Counted from the stretch's first letter, positions 5,960 to 14,598 are shown. The stretch is DNA of 57,195 bases from Arthrobacter sp. SO3 (GCF_020532825.1 NZ_MQTS01000042.1:1-57195), one strand, 5' to 3'. Translations and numbers: made by a program. The notes: generated by a model not told the origin, from the sequence alone.

Positions 5960-7417
5960 CTAGAAGCTCGATGAACTGCCCGAGCCGGAGAAGCTGCCGC
6001 CGCTGGCGCCGTAGCCGGTGCTGCTGCCGCCTCCGCCGCGGGCACTGCTGACACTGCTGACGCCGGTGTTGAAGCCGGAATTGAAGGTGGGCACGGAGAA
6101 GAAGTAGTAGGCGGGGTAGACCGTGCCCAGAATGCTGGGCTCGTAGGTGCGCCCGTACTTGGACTTGCTTCCGGCCTGCGCGCTCTCCATTTCCTGGCGC
6201 ATCAGCGAGGCTTCCTTCTCGTTCTTGGCGTATCCGTCGATGACCGTATCGGCGTGGTTCTTGAGCAGCTCGGACAGGTGGGTGCGGGCGTCGCGCAGCC
6301 GGTCAAGGGCGGTCTCCGGCGTGATCGTGCCGTCCGAGAGTTCCGCGGTCCACCGTTCGAGGTCCCGATGGCTCTGGTCACGGAAAGAGCGCAGTGCCGC
6401 CGCGGTCGCCGAATCGCCCTGGGCGTTGCGCTTGCTGAGCATCTGCTCGATCGCGGCCAGGTCGGCGCGGAACGGGGCCAGCTGCCGGTCCCAGGCAGGC
6501 GCCCACGCGGAGCCCCGGTTGAGCAGGGCGTTGGTGTCCGCGATGACGTCGTCGAGGGCATCAAGCTCGGCGGCGGCGTCCGCGTAGCTCCTGACCAGCT
6601 TCAGGTTCGGGCGCCTGCTGAGGTTCCGGGCGGAAAGTGCATGGACCTGGTTGGAGAGGCCGGTCGCGGTGTTGTACTTCGCCAGGAAGCTCCGGTGCTT
6701 CTCCAGCACAGTGCTTCCGTAGCGGGAGGCATCCGGGATGGTGCTGGCATTGAGCTCAGTGACCTGGAGGTCCAGGCTGACGTTGGAGTAGCTGGCGTCG
6801 CCGCGGGCGAGTTCCTTGCGGCTGCTGACCCGGGTCCGCCAGCGCACGATCAGCCACGCCCCGGCGCCTGCGACGGCGGCCGCCACCGTGGTCCATGCCG
6901 TGACGAGGAAGGCAGTGGACCGGTACCACGGCTGGTTAATCAGTTCGGCGCCGCGCTGGATTCCGGCGATGGTGCCATCCGTCCACTGCGCATCGCGAAG
7001 GAGGTCCTTGGATGCGTTCTGGATTTCCTCGCGTTGTTGCAGCGAGACTTTCCGGTCTTCACCCATATACGTCCCGACATGTCGGCCCACGGGGTCCAGG
7101 GCGAAGATGAAGAGCCCGTTCGCCCACTTTTGCCCGTCCTCGCTGATCCACTCCGGATGTTCGGCCCGGGCGAAGCGCAGGACCTCCTCGTTGAGGTTGT
7201 CCGAGGCCGAGCCGTTGTAGGTGTAAACGGCCACCTTGGTGGGCTGGTAGAAGTCCATCGCCCGCACGGCCGGCAGGAGCTTGTTCTGGTCCAGCACCCC
7301 GGCCCGGTCCGCCACGACGACGTCGACCGGCGTGACGGCAACTGCCGCCGGCCCCGAGCCCACCAGCCCGATGGCCACCAGCAGGAGGAGGCCTAGGATT
7401 TTCCGCACGAATCTCAT
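5960..7417 (-). CDS. DUF5129-like membrane protein with TPM-like domain
   Basis: The 485-residue protein has a signal peptide (RKILGLLLLVAIGLVGSGPAAVAV), an extracytoplasmic domain of about 150 residues resembling TPM/DUF5129 proteins (VADRAGVLDQNKLLPAVRAMDFYQPTKVAVYTY..., WANGLFIFALDP), one membrane helix near residues 190-210, then a long charged helical region likely to form coiled coils and cytoplasmic. The last 40 residues are almost entirely Gly and Ser, ending GSGSSSSF. TPM-domain proteins have been linked to photosystem repair and membrane quality control elsewhere; a role here is unproven. ATG at 7417 begins just before the signal peptide. Confidence 0.65.
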   Translation of the reverse strand: MRFVRKILGLLLLVAIGLVGSGPAAVAVTPVDVVVADRAGVLDQNKLLPAVRAMDFYQPTKVAVYTYNGSASDNLNEEVLRFARAEHPEWISEDGQKWANGLFIFALDPVGRHVGTYMGEDRKVSLQQREEIQNASKDLLRDAQWTDGTIAGIQRGAELINQPWYRSTAFLVTAWTTVAAAVAGAGAWLIVRWRTRVSSRKELARGDASYSNVSLDLQVTELNASTIPDASRYGSTVLEKHRSFLAKYNTATGLSNQVHALSARNLSRRPNLKLVRSYADAAAELDALDDVIADTNALLNRGSAWAPAWDRQLAPFRADLAAIEQMLSKRNAQGDSATAAALRSFRDQSHRDLERWTAELSDGTITPETALDRLRDARTHLSELLKNHADTVIDGYAKNEKEASLMRQEMESAQAGSKSKYGRTYEPSILGTVYPAYYFFSVPTFNSGFNTGVSSVSSARGGGGSSTGYGASGGSFSGSGSSSSF

Positions 7418-7553
7418 TTCCCGAGCGTAATGCCTGCCGGGGGCAGCGTCGACGGACCCGCGCCGCCCGGGCAGGCTGTTTTCGGCTAGGCTGGCCACCA
7501 CCGGCGGGGAAGGGAGCAACAGTGTCCGAGGATCCTGTACGGCTCCGGCAGCC

Positions 7554-8002
7554 GTGACATCCGCCACCCCGCTCGACGGTATGGGCGGCCTGGTCGGTTT
7601 CGCCGCGCGGGGCGTCGACGCGCTCGGCGAGTGGGGTGTGGGGCTGTTCACCCTGGCGGAGACGCTCTTCCCGCCTCTTCCCAGCGAGGTCATCCTTCCC
7701 CTGGCCGGATTCCTCACACAGCAGGGGACCATGACGATGGCCCTTGTGCTGCTCACCAGCACCTTGGGTGCCTATCTGGGCGAGCTGCTGCTCTATTGGC
7801 TCGGAGCCCGGCTGGGGCTGGAGCGAACGGCCTGCTGATCGGATTGGGGGCCCTGCTCGGGGCGCAGTACCGGCTCATCGACGAATACTCCCGGGTTCTG
7901 AACTTTGCCGTCTATGCCACCCTGGCCCTCGTCGTCGGATCGCTCATTGTCCGGGGCGTCCGGCGGCGGAGAAACCGCAGGTCAGCGGGGAATGGGGCCT
8001 AA
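7554..8002 (+). pseudogene. dedA-family pseudogene with internal deletion and frameshift
   Basis: The 5' part (7554-7838) encodes the first helices of a DedA/SNARE-associated membrane protein: AETLFPPLPSEVILPLAGFLTQQG and TLGAYLGELLLYWLGARLGLERTA. It then hits a stop. In another frame the end of the protein resumes at about 7828 as NGLLIGLGALLGAQYRLIDEYSRVLNFAVYATLALVVGSLIVRGVRRRR and runs to 8002. The conserved middle (the F-x-R-H-G...R-x-x-P-x-x-R core, roughly 65-70 residues) is absent. The join falls in the string GAACGGCC, which suits both ERTA upstream and WNGLL downstream, so a short-repeat deletion is likely. An intact dedA gene lies at 18434. Confidence 0.8.
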
Positions 8003-8044
8003 AGACACCATGACGGCGCGCCCTGCCTGCCACATACTGACCTC

Positions 8045-8587
8045 ATGAGTCCAGTGTCGCAGGAACCCGAGCCGAACGAACCAAAGCCGGCAACAGGACC
8101 GGCCGGACCGCGGGCCGCAGAACCGGCCGCGGCTCAGCACCGGCCGGACCGGACGCTGCTCGCCATCCTCGCAGCCATCGCCGCCCTGGTGATCGTCGCC
8201 CTGATTGTCGTGTTCACCCGGGGCGAGCCGGCCCCCTTGGACGCGGCGACCCCGGCCGGTGTCGTCCAGCGCTATTCCGCCGCCGTGATTGCCGGAGACG
8301 AGAGTGCCGCGGCCGCCTACCTGACGGATGCAGCCAAGACCCGCTGCAGCTCCGGCATGCCACAGGCGGGAGCGGACAGCCTCCGCGTCACGCTCGTCTC
8401 AACGACCGAGCGACCGGAGTCCGCGGACGTCAGGGTGCTGATGACCGTCTCCGAGGGCGGCGGCCCGTTTGGCAGCGCCGAGTATCAGATGGATGACTCC
8501 TTTGACCTGGTCAAGACGGGGGACAAGTGGCTGATCGACAGAGCCCCGTGGCAGCTCACGGTGTGCCAGAACACGGCGGTGAAGTGA
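8045..8587 (+). CDS. membrane-anchored protein with NTF2-like extracytoplasmic domain
   Basis: The 180-residue protein has a Pro/Glu-rich cytoplasmic N terminus, one membrane helix (about residues 38-60, TLLAILAAIAALVIVALIVVF) and an outer domain of about 115 residues starting TPAGVVQRYSAAVIAGDESAAAAYLTDAA, which has the pattern of NTF2/lumazine-binding-like stress domains. It contains two cysteines (RCSSG and the C-terminal VCQNT) that could pair. No enzyme motif is seen. Its TGA overlaps the ATG of the next gene (ATGA), so the two are a coupled operon. Confidence 0.65.
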   Translation: MSPVSQEPEPNEPKPATGPAGPRAAEPAAAQHRPDRTLLAILAAIAALVIVALIVVFTRGEPAPLDAATPAGVVQRYSAAVIAGDESAAAAYLTDAAKTRCSSGMPQAGADSLRVTLVSTTERPESADVRVLMTVSEGGGPFGSAEYQMDDSFDLVKTGDKWLIDRAPWQLTVCQNTAVK

Positions 8588-10332
8588 TGAGCACGGCATC
8601 CGCCGCGGGCTCGGCCCAGCGGACCGTCCGCCGCCTGATCACCTACCTGCTGCTGTTCGCCCTCGTGGTGATCGCAGCCATCGGTCTCAGCGGACTCCTG
8701 GAACGGCTTCTGGTGGCGGGCACCACGCTGGCAACGGGGGATATTGCCGGGCTGGCGCGCTCGCTGGCCTTCACGCTGATTGGCGGACCCCTCGCGGCGG
8801 TCCTCTGGTGGGTTGTCTGGCGGCGCCTGGGTGATGAAACGGAACGGGCGTCGGTCGGCTGGGGCCTGTATATGACCGGGGTTTACGTGCTCTCCCTGAT
8901 CCTGGCGACAACCAACCTGCTGAGTACCCTGACCACCCTGATCGGCGGTCGGTCGCTGCAGTGGCGCCCCTCCCTGGCCACGGGCCTGGTGTGGGCGGCC
9001 GTCTGGGTCTGGCACCGCTGGATGTGGCGCCATCCCCGGAAGCGGCCCCTGGATCTGACGGACGTCCCCACGGTTCTCGGCAGTTACATCGGGCTCGTGA
9101 TGGGGGTCAGCGGCACCGTCACAGCCTTGTCCATCCTGCTGGATGCCGCCATCCGGGGGGCTATGGCCGCCGGTATCGTGGGGAAGCCCTGGTGGATTTC
9201 CGCGCTGCAGTCCCTCGTCTGGGCCGTAGGTGGCGCCCTGGTCTGGTGGTGGCACTGGAAGCACGACGGCGGCCGGCTGCTGCGCACCGATCTCGCCAGC
9301 GTTGGCCTGATGCTCGTCGGCGTCCTCGGCGCCGGGGTGCTGACACTCGGCGGAGCCGGAGTGACGGTGTTCACGCTGCTGCGGCTCGCTTTCGACCGCA
9401 CCGAACCGACGGAGCAGCTGCTTGAGCCGCTGGCGACGGCGGTTGCCGCCGCCGCCATCGGTTCACTCGTCTGGGCTTACCACCGCGGGCTGGCCCGCGG
9501 AAGTTCCGAAGGCGTCCGGCAGGGAAGCCGGCTGATCACCTCCGGTGTCGCACTGGTCGCCGCTGCGTCTGGAATCGGCGTGATCGTCAATGCCGTCCTC
9601 GCCATGGCGGCCACCCCGTTCGTGGGATCCGGGATTCGCACGCTCCTGCTCGGCGGCATCAGCTCGCTCCTGGTCGGAGGTCCTGTCTGGTGGGTTGCGT
9701 GGAAGCCGCTCCGACGGACGCCCGCGGCGAAGCCTGGCGCTGCCGGCGATTCCGGGCGCTGGCAGAACGCCCGGCGGGTTTACCTGGTGGTGGTGTTCGG
9801 CCTCAGCGCCGTGGTTGCCGTCATCACCCTCCTGGTCATCGGCTACCGGGTGTTCGAGTTCTTCCTGGGCGACCTCTCGGGCGGCAGCGTGGTGGAGAGG
9901 ATCCGGGCCCCGCTCGGATTGCTCGTTGCCACCGGGCTCGTGGCCGGCTACCACTTTGCGGTGTGGCGCGACGAGCGTGCCGCCGGCGCGGCGGGACCAG
10001 CCCGGAAGCGGACCATCGGGCACGTCGTGCTGGTGACCGGCTCCGATCCGGCGCCGCTGCACCGGGTCATCGAGGACGTCACCGGGGCCGGTGTGACCGT
10101 CTGGCGGCGGGCCGACGTCGGGGCTCTTCCTGTTCCTGTCACCGTCCCGGGCCCCGGGCCAGCGCCAGCGCCCGGGGCAGCGCCCGGGCCGGGGCTGGCC
10201 CCTGGCCCCGGTGACGACACCGGACAGCTGGCCGGCCGGCTGGCGGCGGAGCTCGAGGGTGTGACCGGAGCGCGGGTGCTCGTGACGGTCAGCCCGGACG
10301 GCAGGATCGATGTGATTCCGCTGCTGGGCTAA
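8587..10332 (+). CDS. DUF5671-like polytopic membrane protein with six two-helix repeats
   Basis: The 581-residue protein contains about twelve predicted membrane helices arranged as six tandem helix pairs. Each pair ends in an aromatic-basic patch: WWVVWRRL, WHRWMWRH, WWWHWKH, AYHRGLAR, WWVAWKPLRR and HFAVWRDER. This resembles DUF5671-type proteins, whose function is unknown, but with many more copies. A soluble tail of about 110 residues starts near RTIGHVVLVTGSDPAPLHRVIEDVTG and includes a Pro/Gly/Ala spacer of about 35 residues. The start is the ATG at 8587 that overlaps the previous gene's stop. It converges on the SulP gene, 18 bp away. Confidence 0.7.
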   Translation: MSTASAAGSAQRTVRRLITYLLLFALVVIAAIGLSGLLERLLVAGTTLATGDIAGLARSLAFTLIGGPLAAVLWWVVWRRLGDETERASVGWGLYMTGVYVLSLILATTNLLSTLTTLIGGRSLQWRPSLATGLVWAAVWVWHRWMWRHPRKRPLDLTDVPTVLGSYIGLVMGVSGTVTALSILLDAAIRGAMAAGIVGKPWWISALQSLVWAVGGALVWWWHWKHDGGRLLRTDLASVGLMLVGVLGAGVLTLGGAGVTVFTLLRLAFDRTEPTEQLLEPLATAVAAAAIGSLVWAYHRGLARGSSEGVRQGSRLITSGVALVAAASGIGVIVNAVLAMAATPFVGSGIRTLLLGGISSLLVGGPVWWVAWKPLRRTPAAKPGAAGDSGRWQNARRVYLVVVFGLSAVVAVITLLVIGYRVFEFFLGDLSGGSVVERIRAPLGLLVATGLVAGYHFAVWRDERAAGAAGPARKRTIGHVVLVTGSDPAPLHRVIEDVTGAGVTVWRRADVGALPVPVTVPGPGPAPAPGAAPGPGLAPGPGDDTGQLAGRLAAELEGVTGARVLVTVSPDGRIDVIPLLG

Positions 10333-10350
10333 GGAGCCCGGCGTCCGCCC

Positions 10351-12045
10351 CTACTCGAGGTCGAAGGTGCCCTTGTAGTTCCGTACCGCGTTGGTGACCG
10401 TGGGGAAGAAATGATCCGGGCCAAAGCGGCTGCTGACCCCAAACCGGATCAGGCGGTCCTTGATGGGGCCTTTCATTTCGGCGAAGACGAGGCTGATTCC
10501 GCGTTTCGCCAACTCGTCGTCGAGCGCCACGAGATCGTCCAGCGCGGTGGTGTCCAGGCCGGTGATGGCCTCCGATGCCACGATCACCCACCGCACCGGT
10601 TCAGGGGCGCTGGCCACGAGGTTCCTGATGTGTTCGGTGAAGACGGCGCCGTTGGCGAAGAACAGCGGCGCGTCGAAACGGGCGATCACGAGTCCCGGGA
10701 CGCGCTGGCCCTCGGGGTGCCGGCTCAGGTCGTGGTAGCCGGGGACGTCCCCCACACTGCCCAGTTCGGTGCGGTAGGGGTCCAGGGCGCGGCTCACGAA
10801 GGCGATCAGGGACAGGCCGATGGCGACCACAATGCCTTCAAGCACGCCGACAAACGCGACGCCCAGGAAGGTGGCCACCAGCAAAGCGGCCTCGATCCGG
10901 CTCATCCTGAGCAGCCGGAGAAGCGTCTTCAGGTCAAGGATCGACGTCGCGGCAACAATCACGACACCGGCCAGCACACTGGACGGCAGGAAGGTCGTCA
11001 CCCCGGGCGCGATCAGCATAAAGGCCACCACGAGGACGGCGGCAACGACTCCGCCCAGCGGGCTCTTGGCGCCGGCCTCGAGGGCGATAGGCGTGCGCGA
11101 GGTACTGCCGGAAATCGGAAATCCGCTGAAGAGTCCGCTGGCCACGTTCGCAACCCCAAGGGCCCCCATTTCCTGGTTCCCGTCCACCTGCCCACCTCTC
11201 CGGGCGGCGAGGCTCTTGGAGAGCACGGAGGTATCCGCGAAGGCAATCAGGGCGATGCCGGCCGCCGGGCCGAGCAGGGCGAGGACATCGTCGAGGCTGA
11301 CTCCGCCGAGGGCGGGCACCGGCAGGCCGCGGGGCAAGGCGCCCACGGTGGGAAGCGCCGTCGTCAGGTCCAGGGCGGCGGTCAGCGCCGTGGCTGCCAC
11401 GACGGCGATCAGCACGCCGGGAAGTTTCCACGGCAGGAAACGGCAGATGACGATGACGGCGATGGTGCCCGCGCCGAACAGCAAGGCGAGGGGATTGGTG
11501 GCCCCCTGGGCCACAGCCCGTGCGGTGGCGGTCGCGCTGTCGACGAGTGAGCCGCCGGCTGCCGGAATGCCGAGCAGTTTGGGCAGCTGGCTGAGCATGA
11601 TGGCGACGGCGATGCCGTTGAGGTAGCCGACACGGATGGGTTTGGACAGCAGCCCGGTGACGAAACCCAGTTTGAAGACCCTGCCGGCCAGGAGCAGTCC
11701 GCCGATCAGCAGCGCCAGGACGCCGGCGAGGGCCACCGCATGGTCCGGATCCTTGCCGGCAAGGGGCAGGATGGCGGCGGCAATCATCGGTGCCAGGCTG
11801 GAGTCCGGGCCGATGATCAGGACCCGGGAGGGCCCGAAGACGGCGTAGGCGAGCAGGGGGATGACCGAGGCGTAGAGGCCCGTAACGGCCGGCAGCCCTG
11901 CGGCTTCGGCGTAGGCCATGCCGGCCGGAATGAGGAACGCGCTGAGGGCCGCGCCGGCGGTCAGATCAGATTTAAGCCAGGGACGTTGGTAGTCCCGCAC
12001 CATGCGCAGACCCGGCGGGACTTTTAGTCCCCACGTTCCGCGCAC
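10351..12045 (-). CDS. SulP-family inorganic anion transporter
   Basis: The 564-residue protein has the SulP order: the N-terminal signature DYQRPWLKSDLTAGAALSAFLIPAGMAYAEAAGLP with the PAVTGLYASVIP motif, about 12 membrane segments, and a C-terminal STAS domain (about residues 440-560; VIARFDAPLFFANGAVF, ITGLDTTALDDL). Members move sulfate, bicarbonate or dicarboxylates by symport or exchange across the inner membrane; the substrate cannot be told here. GTG at 12045 has GAGGG five bases upstream; an internal ATG at 12003 would truncate a basic leader. It lies 11 bp downstream of the phosphatase-family gene on the same strand. Confidence 0.9.
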   Translation of the reverse strand: MRGTWGLKVPPGLRMVRDYQRPWLKSDLTAGAALSAFLIPAGMAYAEAAGLPAVTGLYASVIPLLAYAVFGPSRVLIIGPDSSLAPMIAAAILPLAGKDPDHAVALAGVLALLIGGLLLAGRVFKLGFVTGLLSKPIRVGYLNGIAVAIMLSQLPKLLGIPAAGGSLVDSATATARAVAQGATNPLALLFGAGTIAVIVICRFLPWKLPGVLIAVVAATALTAALDLTTALPTVGALPRGLPVPALGGVSLDDVLALLGPAAGIALIAFADTSVLSKSLAARRGGQVDGNQEMGALGVANVASGLFSGFPISGSTSRTPIALEAGAKSPLGGVVAAVLVVAFMLIAPGVTTFLPSSVLAGVVIVAATSILDLKTLLRLLRMSRIEAALLVATFLGVAFVGVLEGIVVAIGLSLIAFVSRALDPYRTELGSVGDVPGYHDLSRHPEGQRVPGLVIARFDAPLFFANGAVFTEHIRNLVASAPEPVRWVIVASEAITGLDTTALDDLVALDDELAKRGISLVFAEMKGPIKDRLIRFGVSSRFGPDHFFPTVTNAVRNYKGTFDLE

Positions 12046-12056
12046 GGTGGCCCTCG

Positions 12057-12809
12057 CTACGCAGCAGGGGACGCGGAACCGCCGGCCGCCGGAGCGTCCT
12101 GACCGTACTCCGCCGAAATGAGGATGGGGAGGTGGTCGGAGGCGCCACGCGGGAGGGTTTCGACACTCTCGATGTTGAGGCCCTGAGAGGTGGCGAAGTC
12201 GAAGTGGCCTTTGAAGACCTTGTACCGCGTATAGGTCCGGCGGTCGCTGAGCGTCAGGTCGTAGCCTGCGCCCTTCATCTCTTCGGTGAGGTACTTGGTG
12301 AAGAACGGATAGTTGAAGTCACCGACCATCAGTGACATGAGGCCGCCGCCCATGCTCAGCAGTTCCGCGTGCGCGGCGTGGATCTGGTTCCGGCGCAATG
12401 AATTTGACGCCGTGAGGGGGGCCGCGTGGAAGGAGGCGATGACCAGGTCGTGGTCCGTCTCATTGTCGATCACCCGGGTGCCAATGAGCCGCTCGTGGGC
12501 GGGGGACAGGACGCGGTCATGCAGGGATTTCTTCAGCGCAAAGGTCTTCGTTTCGTACGCCGTGAAGCGGTCCTTGCGGTAGTAGATCGCCAGGCCCAGC
12601 CGGTTGCCCTTGGTGGAATTGGCCAGGTGCAGATCGCCAATGGTGTCCGGGATGTCGTTGGTGTCGCACTCCTGGAGGCACAAGGCATCAATGTCAAAAT
12701 CGCGGACCAGATCAACCAGCTCACCGCTGGCATGGTGCTTACGCAGGTTGTAGCTGATGACTCGAATCAGGGGAGCACCTCTTCGGTGGGTAGTCGCGGA
12801 AAGTCTCAT
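12057..12809 (-). CDS. endonuclease/exonuclease/phosphatase family protein
   Basis: The 250-residue (or shorter) protein carries the metal-dependent phosphoesterase fold: VISYNLRKH, ALCLQECDTND with the metal-binding glutamate, ASFHAAPL with a catalytic-type histidine, MVGDFNYP, and the terminal SDHLPI. Substrates in this family range from DNA to phospholipids and inositol phosphates, so none is assigned. ATG at 12809 has no ribosome binding site. Conservation begins only at IRVISYNLRKH, where a CTG codon (12770) has AGAGG upstream, so a CTG start giving 237 residues is possible. It is probably co-transcribed with the SulP gene. Confidence 0.85.
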   Translation of the reverse strand: MRLSATTHRRGAPLIRVISYNLRKHHASGELVDLVRDFDIDALCLQECDTNDIPDTIGDLHLANSTKGNRLGLAIYYRKDRFTAYETKTFALKKSLHDRVLSPAHERLIGTRVIDNETDHDLVIASFHAAPLTASNSLRRNQIHAAHAELLSMGGGLMSLMVGDFNYPFFTKYLTEEMKGAGYDLTLSDRRTYTRYKVFKGHFDFATSQGLNIESVETLPRGASDHLPILISAEYGQDAPAAGGSASPAA

Positions 12810-12968
12810 TCCGAGTCTACCCAGTCTGGCGAAGCCGGTGGGAACTGAGACCGCGCGCCCGCCCCGGAAGAGCGGAATCATTGGGCTGGCCCGGACGTTG
12901 ATCCAGTAACGCGCGGCTGCGGCCGCCCTTTTGTATGCACTTCCCGGCAACGAGCAGGAGACACCACC

Positions 12969-13253
12969 ATGGCAAAGGCAATGTGGAACGGCGCGGTCAT
13001 CGCGGAGAGCGACAACACGGTCATGGTGGAGGGAAACCATTACTTCCCCCGCTCCTCGGTCAACGCCGAGTACCTGGAGGACAGCAGCCACAGCAGTGTC
13101 TGCCCCTGGAAAGGCCGGGCCGGCTATTACAGTCTCGTGGTCGACGGCCAGCGGAACCAGGATGCGGCCTGGTTCTACGCCGAGCCGAAGTCCGACGCCG
13201 GGCACATCACGGACCACCTGGCCTTCTGGCGCGGAGTCCGCGTGGAAGCCTGA
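12969..13253 (+). CDS. DUF427 domain protein
   Basis: This 94-residue protein matches DUF427 (a beta-tent fold), by AMWNGAVIAESDNTVMVEGNHYFP, CPWKGRAGYYSLVVDG and AWFYAEPK. Most members are this size and have no assigned function. AGGAGACACC lies directly upstream of ATG at 12969. It precedes a thioesterase-like gene in the same direction. Confidence 0.9.
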   Translation: MAKAMWNGAVIAESDNTVMVEGNHYFPRSSVNAEYLEDSSHSSVCPWKGRAGYYSLVVDGQRNQDAAWFYAEPKSDAGHITDHLAFWRGVRVEA

Positions 13254-13325
13254 ACGCAGGCACCTTAGGGCTCCGGGGAAGCGATAGTGTGTTCTGGAAT
13301 CACCAGCCACGCGAAAGGGCAAACC

Positions 13326-14129
13326 TTGACTGCTGTACTACCGGTGCTTGCCGAAGGCGATTACTACTACGAGGTGCTGGGCAACGGGCGTTTCCGCTCC
13401 ACCATCCACGCCCAGGGAGCCTGGAATGTGCACGAGCAGCATATGGCCCCCGCCTCCGGCATCATGGCCGACTGCCTGGCCCGGCACGAGCCGCGCGACG
13501 ACATGCGGATGGCGCGCCTGAGCTATGAGATCCTTGGCCTGATTCCCGGCGGAGAGTTCGAGGTCGTCACCACCACCCTGCGCGCCGGCCGGACGATCGA
13601 ACTGGTGCAGGCCGAGCTGACCGCCGGCGGCCGCACCGCGCTCCGCGCCACGGCGTGGCGGATGATCACCTCCGATACCTCGGCCATCGCGGCCTTTGAG
13701 GATCCGGTGATTCCCGCGCCGGAGCAGTGCGAACCGTACGACGCCGCGAGTGTGTGGCCGGGCGGTTACATCGCGTCACTGACAATGAAGATTGCCGACG
13801 GGCACCGGGCCGGTTCGGGCACGGTCTGGCTGCACACCGAACACCCGCTGACGGACCGGGACGACAGTAGCGACCTGGCCAGGCTGGTCGGTCTGGTGGA
13901 CACCGCCAACGGGATCGCCGCCCGCGTCCCGCCGGGCAAAGGCAGCTACTCCTTCCCCAACCTGGACCTCCAGATCCACATGTACCGGAAGCCCGCGGGG
14001 GAGTGGCTTGGGCTGGACAACGAGGTCTCCTTCGGCACGGACGGGATCGGCCTGACCTCGACCGTGCTGCACGACCTCAACGGCCCGTTCGGCCGGGCCG
14101 AACAGATCCTGACGCTCCGGAAGTCCTAG
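13326..14129 (+). CDS. acyl-CoA thioesterase-like double-hotdog protein
   Basis: The 267-residue protein resembles TesB-like thioesterase-family proteins with two hotdog folds. The first half has HEQHMAPASGIMADCLAR and MRMARLSYEILGLIPGGEFEV; the second has LVGLVDTANGIAARVPP and WLGLDNEVSFGTDGIGLTSTVLHDLNGPFGRAEQIL, the latter being the typical C-terminal block with conserved Asp and Gly. It probably hydrolyses acyl-CoA thioesters in the cytoplasm. TTG at 13326 is chosen because AAAGGG lies just upstream and the family starts nearby; the longer frame from 13287 has no ribosome binding site. Confidence 0.75.
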   Translation: MTAVLPVLAEGDYYYEVLGNGRFRSTIHAQGAWNVHEQHMAPASGIMADCLARHEPRDDMRMARLSYEILGLIPGGEFEVVTTTLRAGRTIELVQAELTAGGRTALRATAWRMITSDTSAIAAFEDPVIPAPEQCEPYDAASVWPGGYIASLTMKIADGHRAGSGTVWLHTEHPLTDRDDSSDLARLVGLVDTANGIAARVPPGKGSYSFPNLDLQIHMYRKPAGEWLGLDNEVSFGTDGIGLTSTVLHDLNGPFGRAEQILTLRKS

Positions 14130-14141
14130 GGGCCGGCAGGT

Positions 14142-14160
14142 CCGGCGGCGGAACCGCCGG
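14142..14160. terminator. hairpin between convergent genes
   Basis: CCGGCGG-CGGAA-CCGCCGG forms a 7-bp perfect stem 12 bp after the thioesterase-like stop and before the end of the DUF2177 gene. It lacks a T tract. Confidence 0.4.
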
Positions 14161-14198
14161 CGGGGCCGGTGGAAGTCGGGCCGCTGGTGGGCGAGGGG

Positions 14199-14582
14199 CT
14201 AATGGAAGACAAGCCAGCCCACCACGGTGGCCAGGCCGGTCAGCACCGCGCCCCAGGCGATGTCCGCCACCACGATGACGAGCGGCCAGTTCTTCAGCGT
14301 GGCGGCGTTGGTGAGGTCGTAGGTGGCGTAGGCGAAGGTGCCCAGCGCGGCGCCGTAACCGAGCGCCGTGAGCCAACTGCCCCCGTGGAGCGCGGGCTGG
14401 AGGGCGAAGAAAACGATCCCGGCGATGTACAGGACGTAGAAGGCGACGGCGTACCCTAGATTGGGTTTGTCCGCCATGAGGTGCCCCAGATGGCTCCGGT
14501 AAAACTTGCTCATCGACTTGAGCCAGACGGAATCGATAACGGCGAACGCGGCGGCTACGACGAGGAACTGCAAGATGACCAT
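14199..14582 (-). CDS. DUF2177 family membrane protein
   Basis: The 127-residue protein has four membrane segments and the DUF2177 landmarks: FAVIDSVWLKSMSKFYRSHLGHLM after the first helix, and GAALGTFAYATYDLTNAATLKNWP before the last ones. Its function is unknown. ATG at 14582 diverges from the lipoate-ligase-like gene with only 16 bp between start codons, so their promoters must overlap each other's coding or leader sequence. Confidence 0.85.
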   Translation of the reverse strand: MVILQFLVVAAAFAVIDSVWLKSMSKFYRSHLGHLMADKPNLGYAVAFYVLYIAGIVFFALQPALHGGSWLTALGYGAALGTFAYATYDLTNAATLKNWPLVIVVADIAWGAVLTGLATVVGWLVFH

Positions 14583-14598
14583 AAGGGAGCATAACAAG

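Noticed and set aside
10138..10215. CCCGGGC-rich stretch as a possible repeat or RNA element
   Set aside because: It is the in-frame coding sequence of the Pro/Gly/Ala spacer in the 12-helix protein.
10411..11550. 379-codon plus-strand frame opposite the SulP gene
   Set aside because: Strongly biased to Gly/Asp/His/Arg, typical of the reverse complement of a GC-rich coding sequence; the SulP protein on the other strand is clearly real.
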